Assembly (NCBI GenBank): GCA_964545855.1
Contig: CAZJHD010000028.1
Span: forward strand, 1 to 52,991
Direction: 5' to 3'
DNA length: 52,991 nt
DNA from: CAZJHD01 sp964545855
Lineage (GTDB): Bacteria; Planctomycetota; UBA1135; JACQFD01
The translations under genes and the position numbers were made by a program. Below are positions 1 through 7,965 of this stretch, piece by piece (positions within the stretch are counted from its first letter, which is position 1; each line of letters begins with the position of its first letter). The notes below the pieces were generated by a model. That model worked only from the letters and a program-made list of their open reading frames with translations, was not told the origin of the DNA and made no database searches.

Positions 1-1116
1 ATCGGCGTCTTCGACCGCAGCCGCCCGCTCCCCACGGGCGGTCACTTGGAGCAGGCCGACGGCACCGCGTGGATGGCCTTCTACTGCTCGACGATGCTGT
101 CCATGGCGCTCGAGCTCGCGCCCGGCGACCCGGCGCACGCCGACATGGCCTCGAAGTTCTTCGAGCACTTCGTCGCCATCGTCGACGCGATGAACGGCCT
201 CGGCGGCACGGGGCTCTGGGACGAGGAGGACGGCTTCTACTACGACCAGCTCCACGTGGACGGAGCGCGCGTGCCGCTCAAGGTGCGCTCCCTCGTCGGG
301 CTCGCGCCGCTCTTCGCCGTGGAAGTGCTGGAGGACTCCGTGATCGACCGCATCCCGGAGTTCAAGAAGCGGATGCAGTGGTTCCTCGAGAACCGGAAGG
401 ACCTCGCGCGCCACATCTCCTACTGCGAGGGCGAGGAGGGCACGGGCCACGGCCACCGGCTCCTCGCGATCCCGTCGCGCGAGCGGCTCGAGCGCGTCCT
501 GCGCTATCTCCTCGACGAGGAGGAGTTCCTCTCGCCCCACGGCATCCGCTCGGTCTCCAAGTTCCACGCGCGGAGCCCCTACGTCTTCCGCGCCGGCGGC
601 GAGGAGTACCGCGTCGACTACGTGCCGGGTGAGGGCAACACCCATCTCTTCGGCGGCAACTCGAACTGGAGGGGACCCATCTGGTTCCCGATGAACTTCC
701 TCCTCGTGGAAGCCCTCGAGCGCTACCACCACTACTACGGCGACGATTTCCGCGTGGAGTGCCCGACGGGCTCGGGCCAGTGGATGAACCTCGGCGAGGT
801 GGCGCGCGAGATCGCGTCGCGCCTGGCGGGGATCTTCCTGCCGGACGCGAACGGACGCCGTCCCTGCCACGGCGACGACCCGCGCTTCGCGACGGATCCG
901 CACTGGCGCGACCTCGTGCTCTTCCACGAGTACTTCCACGGCGACGACGGACGCGGCGTGGGCGCGAGCCACCAGACGGGCTGGACCGCCCTCGCCGTGC
1001 GCTTCCTCGAGGAGCTGGCGCGGTCGCGCGGAGGCGCCGCCCACGAGCACGACCACGGCGACGAGCACGACGAGCGGGCCCCGCGGGATGCGGCGCCGTC
1101 GGCGCGACGATCGTGA
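1..1116 (+). CDS. GH63/MGH1-like glycoside hydrolase, C-terminal part (5' truncated by window edge)
   Basis: The frame is open from base 1, so this is the last 371 residues of a larger protein; the TTG at 46 is an internal Leu, not a start. It resembles the (alpha/alpha)6-barrel catalytic domain of GH63-type enzymes (MGH1-like, mannosyl/glucosylglycerate hydrolase or YgjK-type glucosidases). Visible family blocks are GGHLEQADGTAWMAFYC near the start, GEGTGHGH in the middle, FGGNSNWRGPIWFP about two thirds in, and HQTGWTALAV near the end. The tail (about 30 residues) is His/Asp/Glu-rich and looks like a disordered end. The stop overlaps the GTG of the channel gene (GTGA), implying co-transcription. 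Substrate cannot be read from the sequence; an osmolyte or alpha-glucoside is a guess suggested by the adjacent channel gene. Fold assignment is fairly sure, specificity unknown. Confidence 0.85.
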   Translation: MGVFDRSRPLPTGGHLEQADGTAWMAFYCSTMLSMALELAPGDPAHADMASKFFEHFVAIVDAMNGLGGTGLWDEEDGFYYDQLHVDGARVPLKVRSLVGLAPLFAVEVLEDSVIDRIPEFKKRMQWFLENRKDLARHISYCEGEEGTGHGHRLLAIPSRERLERVLRYLLDEEEFLSPHGIRSVSKFHARSPYVFRAGGEEYRVDYVPGEGNTHLFGGNSNWRGPIWFPMNFLLVEALERYHHYYGDDFRVECPTGSGQWMNLGEVAREIASRLAGIFLPDANGRRPCHGDDPRFATDPHWRDLVLFHEYFHGDDGRGVGASHQTGWTALAVRFLEELARSRGGAAHEHDHGDEHDERAPRDAAPSARRS

Positions 1117-1910
1117 GCGCGCTCCGCCAGCACTGGCCCGAATACCTCATGGAGGCCCTCGCGCTCGGGCTCTTCATGGTCTCGGCCTGCGTCTTCGGCG
1201 TGGTGCTCGAGCACCCCGCCTCGCCCGTGCGCGAGGCGATCCCCGACGAGACGGCGCGTCGCGTCCTCATGGGGATGGCCATGGGGCTCACGTCCATCGC
1301 GAACATCTACTCGCCTTGGGGAAAGCGCTCCGGCGCGCACATGAACCCGGCGGTCACGCTCACCTTCCTCGCGCTCCGGAAGGTGAAACCCCTCGACGCG
1401 CTCTTCTACGTGCTCGCCCAGTTCGCGGGCGGCCTCGCGGGCGTGCTGCTCGCCACGACGCTCCTCGGCGCCGCCGTCGCGCATCCATCGGTCTCCTTCG
1501 TGGCGACGGTGCCGGGCCCGCGCGGCGCGCTCGTGGCCTTCGCCGCCGAGATCGCGATCGCCTTCCTGCTGATGAGCGTCGTGCTGCGTCTCGTGAGCCG
1601 GCCCGAGACCGAGCGCTTCGCGGGCATCGCCGCCGGCTGCCTCGTCGCGCTCTGGATCGCCGTCGAGGCGCCTCTCTCCGGGATGAGCATGAACCCGGCG
1701 CGCACGGCGGCCTCCGCGATCCCCTCCGGCATCGCCCGGTCGCTCTGGATCTACTTCCTCGCGCCTCCCCTCGGCATGGCGCTCGCCGCGTGGCTCTTCC
1801 GCGCCGCCGACGGCGCGCGCGCGCGCCACTGCGCGAAGCTCCGACACCCCGAGGACGTGGGCTGCATCTTCTGCGGGCACGAGGCGCCGAGCGGACTTCC
1901 CGCTCGCTGA
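1113..1910 (+). CDS. MIP-family channel (aquaporin/glycerol facilitator-like)
   Basis: 265 residues from a GTG that overlaps the glycosidase stop by four bases; a longer upstream frame exists but lacks MIP character. Both signature NPA boxes are present, in HMNPAV (N78-P79-A80) and SMNPAR (N194-P195-A196), in the two half-helices expected of the duplicated MIP fold, with about six hydrophobic segments. This is an inner-membrane channel for water or small neutral solutes. The second box is followed by Arg (R197), the selectivity-filter position. The C-terminus is odd: a cytosolic tail carrying Cys and His residues (CAKLRHPEDVGCIFCGHE) that could bind a metal or be redox sensitive. Tight coupling to the upstream glycosidase suggests uptake or release of a product or an osmolyte role (inference). 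Confident family call, substrate unknown. Confidence 0.9.
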   Translation: MSALRQHWPEYLMEALALGLFMVSACVFGVVLEHPASPVREAIPDETARRVLMGMAMGLTSIANIYSPWGKRSGAHMNPAVTLTFLALRKVKPLDALFYVLAQFAGGLAGVLLATTLLGAAVAHPSVSFVATVPGPRGALVAFAAEIAIAFLLMSVVLRLVSRPETERFAGIAAGCLVALWIAVEAPLSGMSMNPARTAASAIPSGIARSLWIYFLAPPLGMALAAWLFRAADGARARHCAKLRHPEDVGCIFCGHEAPSGLPAR

Positions 1911-1943
1911 ACGAGCCTCCGCCGGTCTCCCCGACCCACCGCC

Positions 1944-3491
1944 ATGCCTGCTTCGAACGACTACGACGTCATCATCATCGGCTCCGGCGCTGGCGGCGGA
2001 ACGCTCGCCGGAGACCTCGCCTCCTCCGGGAAGCGGATCCTGCTCCTGGAGCGCGGCGGCTACGTGCCGCGCGAGAAGGAGAACTGGAGCACGCGCGCCG
2101 TGAACAAGGAGGCGCGCTACAACACGAAGGAGGTCTGGCACGACAAGGACGGGAAGCCGCTCCATCCGCACACGAATTACTTCGTCGGCGGCAACACGAA
2201 GTTCTACGGCGCGGCGCTGTTCCGGCTCCGCGAGGAGGACTTCGGCGAGGTGGTCCACCACGGCGGCGTGTCGCCGGCCTGGCCGATCTCCTACGCCGAG
2301 ATGGAGCCCTGGTACGACCGCGCGGAGAAGCTCTACCAGGTGCATGGAGAGCGCGGCGTCGACCCGACGGATCCGCCGGCGAGCGGTCCCTATCCGCATC
2401 CGCCGATCTCCCACGAGCCCCGCATCCAGCAGCTCCACGACGACCTCGAGCGATCGGGCTACCGGCCCTTCCACGTGCCCCTCGGCGTGATGCTCGACGA
2501 GAAGAACCGGCGCAAGAGCCCCTGCATCCGCTGCGCCACCTGCGACGGCCACCCCTGCCTGATCAACGCCAAGGCCGACGCACAGGTGGTCTGCGTCGAT
2601 CCCGCCGTCGACAGCGGCCGCGTGACCCTCGTCACGAACGCGCTCGTGACGCGCCTCGAGACGAGCGCCACGGGCCGCGAGGTGGCGAAGGTACACGTCG
2701 AGCGCGAGGGGCAGACGGAGGTGTACCGCGGCGGGATCGTCGTCGTGTCCTGCGGCGCCATCAACTCGGCGGCGCTCCTCCTGCGCTCCCGCGGCGCCGA
2801 GCACCCGCACGGCCTCGCCAACGGATCCGACGTCGTGGGCCGCCACTACATGGGGCACATCAACTCCGTCGTGCTCGCGATCTCGCGCACGCCGAACCCG
2901 TCGGTCTTCCAGAAGACGCTCGCGCTGAACGATTTCTACTTCGCGTCGCGCGACTGGGAGTTCCCCATGGGGCACATCTCCTTCGTCGGGAAGATGGACG
3001 CCGACACGCTCTCGGCCGGAGCGCCGCCCTTCGTTCCGGGGATGACCCTCGACGTGATGGCGAAGCACTCGCTCGACTTCTGGCTCACCTCGGAGGACCT
3101 GCCGGCGCCGGAGAACCGCGTGACGCTCGGCCGCGACGGCGGGATCGTCCTCTCCTACACGCCGAACAACCAAGAGAGCCACAAGCGGCTCAAGGCGAAG
3201 CTGAAGAGCCTCCTGAAGGAGATCGACTGCCACGAGCACTTCCTGCCGAGGAATCTCTTCGTCGGCCAGCAGATCCCGCTCGCCGGCGTCGCGCACCAGA
3301 ACGGGACGATCCGCTTCGGCAACGACCCGAAGACCTCCGCGCTCGATCGCGACTGCCGCGCGCACGAGGTGGATAACCTCTACGTCGTCGACGGCAGCTT
3401 CTTCCCGTCGTCGGCGGCCGTGAACCCGGCCCTCACGATCATGGCGAACGCGCTCCGCGTCGGCGCGCACCTGAAGGAGAGGCTGCGATGA
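1944..3491 (+). CDS. GMC-family FAD-dependent oxidoreductase
   Basis: 515 residues. The N-terminus has the FAD Rossmann motif G13-x-G15-x-x-G18 followed by an acidic strand end (LLLERGG). The C-terminal GMC signature is visible: HQNGTIRFG, then LYVVDGSFFPSSAAVNPALTIMANA split over the last 40 residues, with the conserved Asn after SAAV. A Cys-rich insert, CIRCATCDGHPC at about residues 193-204, is found in bacterial GMC sugar/alcohol dehydrogenases and is not part of a haem motif. No signal peptide is seen, so cytosolic. It would oxidise an alcohol or sugar hydroxyl using FAD; the acceptor is unknown. It lies 33 bp after the channel gene and overlaps the next start by four bases (ATGA), which places it in the same transcription unit. 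Confidence 0.9.
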   Translation: MPASNDYDVIIIGSGAGGGTLAGDLASSGKRILLLERGGYVPREKENWSTRAVNKEARYNTKEVWHDKDGKPLHPHTNYFVGGNTKFYGAALFRLREEDFGEVVHHGGVSPAWPISYAEMEPWYDRAEKLYQVHGERGVDPTDPPASGPYPHPPISHEPRIQQLHDDLERSGYRPFHVPLGVMLDEKNRRKSPCIRCATCDGHPCLINAKADAQVVCVDPAVDSGRVTLVTNALVTRLETSATGREVAKVHVEREGQTEVYRGGIVVVSCGAINSAALLLRSRGAEHPHGLANGSDVVGRHYMGHINSVVLAISRTPNPSVFQKTLALNDFYFASRDWEFPMGHISFVGKMDADTLSAGAPPFVPGMTLDVMAKHSLDFWLTSEDLPAPENRVTLGRDGGIVLSYTPNNQESHKRLKAKLKSLLKEIDCHEHFLPRNLFVGQQIPLAGVAHQNGTIRFGNDPKTSALDRDCRAHEVDNLYVVDGSFFPSSAAVNPALTIMANALRVGAHLKERLR

Positions 3492-4558
3492 CCGGCCGCG
3501 CGCTCCCCCACCTCTTCGGCAGCTTCGTCCTCGTCGCGCTCGCGGCGGCTGGTCTCGAAACGGCAAGTCCGTTCCGGCCCACCGGGGCCGCCGCGAGCGC
3601 GGCAGTCTCCGCGGACGCGCCCCTCGTGCGCGCCGTCGAGACCCTCGGCTTCACGGTCTCCGACGCCGACCGCGCCATCGACTTCTACACGCGCGTCCTC
3701 GACTTCGAGAAGGTCTCCGACGTGGAGGTCGCGAACGAGCCGCTCGAGCGCCTCCAGGGAGTCTTCGGAGCACGCCTGCGTGTCGTGCGTCTGCGGCTCG
3801 GCAGCGAGACGATCGAGCTCACGGAGTACGTCGCCGCCAAGGGACGGCCCTACCCGGAGGCCTCGCGCAGCCACGACCGCTGGTTCCAGCACGCGGCGAT
3901 CGTCGTGCGCGACATGGACGCTGCCTACGCGCGGCTCCGCGCGCACCGCGTGGAGCACGTCTCCACGGGGCCGCAACGCCTCCCCGACTGGAACCCGAAC
4001 GCCGGCGGGATCTCGGCCTTCTACTTCCGCGACCCCGACGGGCACGTCCTCGAGCTGATCCACTTCCCCGCCGGCAAGGGCCTCCCCAAGTGGCAGGAGC
4101 CGACGGAGCGGCTGTTCCTCGGCATCGACCACACGGCGATCGGCGTCGCCGACACGGAGGCGAGCCTCCGCTTCTACCGCGACGAGCTCGGGCTCGCCGT
4201 GGCCGGCGCGAGCGAGAACTGGGGCACGGAGCAGGAGCACCTGAATCTCGTCTTCGGCGCACGCCTCCGCATCACGGCGCTGCGAGCGGCGACGGGCCCC
4301 GGCATCGAGCTGCTCCAGTACCTCTCCCCCGACGACGGCCGACCCTATCCCACGGACCTTCGGCCCAACGACGTGGCGCACTGGCAGGTGACCGTCTCCG
4401 GCGCCCCCGCGAGCGAAGCCGCGCGCGCGCTCGTCGAGAGCCGCCGAACGCTCGTCTCCCCGCGCGACGTGGCGCTCCCCGAGGACACGCTCGGATTCAC
4501 GCGCGGCGTCCTCGCCCGAGACCCCGACCGCCATGCGATCCGATTCGTCGAGCGCTGA
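3488..4558 (+). CDS. Exported protein with two VOC (glyoxalase/dioxygenase-fold) domains
   Basis: 356 residues. Begins with a hydrophobic stretch (FGSFVLVALAAAGL) that reads as a signal peptide or N-terminal anchor. Two VOC modules follow: residues about 45-195 (starting VETLGFTVSDADRAIDFY, ending DPDGHVLELIHF) and about 210-355 (IDHTAIGVADTEASLRFY ... ending DPDRHAIRF). The first keeps a metal-ligand-like His (WFQHAAIVV) and Glu (VLELIHF); the second ends without the usual Glu at that position, so one site may be degenerate. VOC proteins include glyoxalases, extradiol dioxygenases and isomerases; the reaction here is unknown. ATGA overlap with the GMC gene and a 26-bp overlap with the downstream protease gene place it inside the operon. 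Confidence 0.85.
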   Translation: MTGRALPHLFGSFVLVALAAAGLETASPFRPTGAAASAAVSADAPLVRAVETLGFTVSDADRAIDFYTRVLDFEKVSDVEVANEPLERLQGVFGARLRVVRLRLGSETIELTEYVAAKGRPYPEASRSHDRWFQHAAIVVRDMDAAYARLRAHRVEHVSTGPQRLPDWNPNAGGISAFYFRDPDGHVLELIHFPAGKGLPKWQEPTERLFLGIDHTAIGVADTEASLRFYRDELGLAVAGASENWGTEQEHLNLVFGARLRITALRAATGPGIELLQYLSPDDGRPYPTDLRPNDVAHWQVTVSGAPASEAARALVESRRTLVSPRDVALPEDTLGFTRGVLARDPDRHAIRFVER

Positions 4559-5873
4559 AACCTCCGCGAGCGCCGCCTGCGGCCTCTGCGCCCGGCCGGC
4601 GACGCCGGACGCGCTGCGCGAGGCCGCCTTCGCCGACGCGGCCGTGATCGAGCGCATCGCGCGCGACCATCCGGGCTGGCGCACGCAGGACGGCGCCTGT
4701 CCCGCCTGCGTGCAGGACGCGCTTCTCCAGACGCTCCGCGAGCACGGGGAAGCCGAGTTCCGCCACGGCGTCCAGCGCGCCTGGCCCCTCGACGCGCGCT
4801 CCGCCTTCGGGGCGCTGCCGGCGCCGCTGCGGCTCCGCGCCGACCCGCGGTTCACCGGACGTCGCATCGGCATCGCCCTCGTCGACGCGGCCTTCGTCCC
4901 CCACCCCGATCTGGCGGAGCCGCGCAACCGAATCCGCGCCGTCGCCGACGCCACGGGTCCGCGCGTGGAGGCTCGCCACTTCGGTCCCGGCGCGCACCCG
5001 CGATGGCCGCGCTCCGAGACGCCCCGCGCCGCGCAGTGGCACGGCCTCATGACGAGCTGCGCCGCCGCAGGGAGCGGCCGGCTCTCCCACGGCCTCTACC
5101 GCGGCCTCGCGCCCGAGGCCGAGCTCGTGCTCGTCGAGACGATGGACGACTCCGGCCGCATCGGCGACGCGGCGATCCTGCGCGCGCTGCTCTGGCTCCT
5201 CGACCGCCACCGCGACCTCGGCGTGCGCGTCGTGAATCTCTCCCTCGGCGGCGACGGCGACCCGGCGCTCGGCGCTTCGATCGACGAGGCGATCGATCGG
5301 CTCGCGGCCGAGCGCGTCGTCGTCGTGGCCGCCGCCGGGAACGCCGGAGAGCGACGCCTCGTGCCGCCCGCCACGTCGGCCTCGGCGATCACCGTCGGTG
5401 GGCTCGACGACCACAACGTCCTCGACGAAGGCGCGCGCACGCTCTGGCACGGGAACCACGGCGACGCTCGCGACGGCCGCCCCAAGCCGGAGCTCGTGGC
5501 CCCGAGCCTCTGGGTCGTGGCGCCGCTGCTGCCGGGCACGCCCGAGGAGCGGAGCGCCGCTCGGCTCTTCGAAGCGCGCGCGCGCGGCGACGACGGCGCT
5601 GGCGCGGCCCTCGAGCGCGCTCGGCTCGTGACGCCCCACTACCAGCACGTCGAGGGCACGAGCTTCGCCGCGCCCCTCGTCGCGGGCGCCGTCGCCTGCA
5701 TGCTCGAGGCGAACCCGTCGCTCTCTCCCGCGCGCGTCCGAGCACTCCTGCAGGAGACGGCGCACCCGGTGCCCGGCGCGTCGCGCGAGCGGCAGGGCGC
5801 CGGCGCGCTCGACGCCGGACGCGCCGTCGCGGAGGCGCTCGCGGAGCGCGTCGTGGTTCAGCGCAGGATGTGA
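4533..5873 (+). CDS. Cytosolic subtilisin-like serine protease (S8 family)
   Basis: 446 residues. The catalytic triad is legible: Asp118 in GIALVDAAF, His170 in WHGLM and Ser377 in GTSFAAPLVAG, with the oxyanion Asn270 in AAAGNAGE. There is no signal peptide or recognisable propeptide. Instead the first 70 residues carry two CxxC pairs (CGLC near residue 16 and CPAC near residue 54) that may form a zinc knuckle. This suggests an intracellular protease. The start overlaps the VOC gene by 26 bases in another frame; an ATG further in would lose the first CxxC pair. It is the last gene of the run and converges with the minus-strand propeller gene, their ends overlapping by 16 bp. Family call is firm; substrate unknown. 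Confidence 0.88.
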   Translation: MRSDSSSAETSASAACGLCARPATPDALREAAFADAAVIERIARDHPGWRTQDGACPACVQDALLQTLREHGEAEFRHGVQRAWPLDARSAFGALPAPLRLRADPRFTGRRIGIALVDAAFVPHPDLAEPRNRIRAVADATGPRVEARHFGPGAHPRWPRSETPRAAQWHGLMTSCAAAGSGRLSHGLYRGLAPEAELVLVETMDDSGRIGDAAILRALLWLLDRHRDLGVRVVNLSLGGDGDPALGASIDEAIDRLAAERVVVVAAAGNAGERRLVPPATSASAITVGGLDDHNVLDEGARTLWHGNHGDARDGRPKPELVAPSLWVVAPLLPGTPEERSAARLFEARARGDDGAGAALERARLVTPHYQHVEGTSFAAPLVAGAVACMLEANPSLSPARVRALLQETAHPVPGASRERQGAGALDAGRAVAEALAERVVVQRRM

Positions 5874-7750
5874 ACCACTGCGGCGCCTCCGGAGGCAAGG
5901 AGGGGAGCCGCCCCGCCGCCAAGGACCCAGGCCGACGCGACGGTGCCCTGTCGGAGCACGAGCCGCGGCTCGCCGCCGGGGCCCACGTCGAGCGCCTCGA
6001 TCGAGGATCCCGCGGGGAGGAGGGTCGTGGCGGACTGCGACGCGCCGAGATCGATCGAGAGGACTCCAGGCACGCGGTTCGCCGCGCCCGGAACCTCCGA
6101 CAGGGCCAAGACCACGATCGGAAGGCTCTCGGAGGAGGCGAGGTGGGTCGGAGCCGGTCCGATGAGCGTCACGGGCTCGGCAATGTGGGCGATTCCGTCG
6201 GGGCCCGCGGAAGCGAGGAAGAGGGACGAACCGATGCCCTGCACCGGCGAGACGTAGGGGAGCGAGCCATTCGGGAGCGAGGCGGCGAGGAGCTGTGGAG
6301 CCGCGGAGATCGGCCCGTCGATCGGGTTCAAAGGGTCGACCAACCGTAGGCCCGATGCCGATCCGCCGTCCGTCACGAGGCGCGCGTCCGAGCCGGGGAT
6401 CCGGACCGTGTCGAGGGGAACGATCGACGCGACGTCCTGGAAGGGCGGTCGAAGACTTCCGGTCTGGGAGAGATTCACGACGACGGAGGAGTACCCCGTG
6501 GGGCCGAAGTCGTGCGCCCTGAAGAAATCGAACGATCCGCTGTGACCCGCGAATCCCCAGGTCACCGTGCCGAGTCGGACACCGAGGATGATTCCTGTAC
6601 CGATCCACGGGTGAAAGTTCGCGTCGCCCGTGAGGAGCTTCGCTTGCGCGCCCCCGGCCGACGTGGTGGGAGCGACGAGCACGTCGTCCTCCTCGGCCGT
6701 GTAGCCGACGGGATAGAGCCCTCCGTAGAGCCTTCGCAGGAACGCGACGCGAGATCCATCCTCCGCGAGCGCGAGCATCGGTCCGTTCGAAGTGGAAGGA
6801 GCGAAGCCTGGAGCGCGGTACCGATCACTCGCTTGGGTGACGTTGACTGCGGGCTCCGAGGGCCCAGCGACGTAGACGTCGACCTCGTCGGGGTCGTCTC
6901 CGGCAACGAAAGCGACGCGCGAGCCGTCGCGCGAGACGGCGATCTCGGGAGCGACCCAGCTCGGCACGTCTCCCCCCGACGGCGGCAGGGGAAGGGAAAC
7001 GAAGGGACCGGCCGGGATGGGGGCGCGACCGATCCAGTCGCCGTCGACCGTCGCGAAGAGCGCACCTGCCGCAAAGGTCATCGACGTCGGATCGACCTCG
7101 ACGCCTCCGCCGGGCGTGAGCGAAGTCTCGAGGGTGCCGTCGACGGCCACGAGTCGAATCCCCCCGCCCGCTGGTTCCTCCGTGGCGACCGCGAGCCAGA
7201 GGCCGTCGGGGGACGCCGCGACCATGGAAGAGAACGGATCCGAGTCTCTCGGCACGTACGGCTCTGCCACCGGGCCGTCGTCGGGATCGTCCGGATCCGC
7301 CTCGCCGACGCCGCCGTCGTCCGAGCCCTCCGGGAGCTCGAAGAGGATCCGGACGGTTCCGGAGGGATCGACGGCGAAGAGCCCTTGCGCCGGTGGCACG
7401 GCTCGGCGGAAGCGGAACACCCTCGCGCCTCCGGGAAGCTCCAAGTGCGCCGGCGCACCCGGGACCGCAACGCGTCGAGGGCGGCTCCGGTCGAGACGGT
7501 CCACCTGAGTCCGGCCCGTGAGCTCCAGGTCGAGGAGCGCGATTCCATCGAGAGACGCGCTCTGCGTCGCGCCGCCGGCGGAGTACGTGCGGATCGAGAG
7601 CTCGACGGCCGAGGGGCCCTCGGCGACGACGAGCGGCGCTGGATTCGAGTACGTCGGAGTCTCTTGAGACTCGGCGGACGGGGCGGCGACGAAGAGCGCC
7701 ACCATTCCGGCGAGAATCGGTGGTCGGCGGGAGGCCATCGTGAGAGCCAT
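5858..7750 (-). CDS. Exported TolB/PD40-type beta-propeller protein
   Basis: 630 residues from the ATG at 7750 (another ATG at 7738 is nearly as good; an open extension further upstream to 7903 has no protein-like composition). The N-terminus is a signal peptide (ILAGMVALFVAAPSAESQ). The body has repeated PD40 / WD40-like units such as ASPDGLWLAVATEE, VSRDGSRVAFVAGDD and LAEDGSRVAFLRR, as in TolB and related periplasmic propellers. An acidic, repetitive linker (DPDDPDDG) lies around residue 165. No catalytic motif is visible. The protein is probably periplasmic or extracellular and may bind ligands or partner proteins. No strong ribosome binding site precedes either start. The exact role is unknown. 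Confidence 0.75.
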   Translation of the reverse strand: MALTMASRRPPILAGMVALFVAAPSAESQETPTYSNPAPLVVAEGPSAVELSIRTYSAGGATQSASLDGIALLDLELTGRTQVDRLDRSRPRRVAVPGAPAHLELPGGARVFRFRRAVPPAQGLFAVDPSGTVRILFELPEGSDDGGVGEADPDDPDDGPVAEPYVPRDSDPFSSMVAASPDGLWLAVATEEPAGGGIRLVAVDGTLETSLTPGGGVEVDPTSMTFAAGALFATVDGDWIGRAPIPAGPFVSLPLPPSGGDVPSWVAPEIAVSRDGSRVAFVAGDDPDEVDVYVAGPSEPAVNVTQASDRYRAPGFAPSTSNGPMLALAEDGSRVAFLRRLYGGLYPVGYTAEEDDVLVAPTTSAGGAQAKLLTGDANFHPWIGTGIILGVRLGTVTWGFAGHSGSFDFFRAHDFGPTGYSSVVVNLSQTGSLRPPFQDVASIVPLDTVRIPGSDARLVTDGGSASGLRLVDPLNPIDGPISAAPQLLAASLPNGSLPYVSPVQGIGSSLFLASAGPDGIAHIAEPVTLIGPAPTHLASSESLPIVVLALSEVPGAANRVPGVLSIDLGASQSATTLLPAGSSIEALDVGPGGEPRLVLRQGTVASAWVLGGGAAPLLASGGAAVVHILR

Positions 7751-7965
7751 CGGTGGATGTCGGGCGCGGGGAGGTCGACGCGCGATCGAGAATGGAGGAA
7801 TGGGGAGCACTCGGCTCCGGGGTCGCCCCCGAGCCATGGCGGTGTCTTCGCTGGGACGCGAGATCACGATCGAGAGGATCCCTGAGGAGCCAGCGAAGGC
7901 CACCCCGGGCGACGTGGCATCCTCCCGGATGGCATGGCCTCCCCCGCGATCGCGGTGAGACGCGC

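Noticed and set aside
735..3566. Very long open frames on the strand opposite the channel, GMC and VOC genes, and similar long frames elsewhere
   Set aside because: GC-rich codons leave few stops in antisense frames; the translations are Arg/Ala/Pro-rich and low in hydrophobic order, and sit opposite genes with clear families.
7944..7955. 12-bp palindrome ccgcgatcgcgg just before the AmpG-like gene
   Set aside because: Could be an operator but GC-rich palindromes of this length arise often by chance here, and no second copy was seen.
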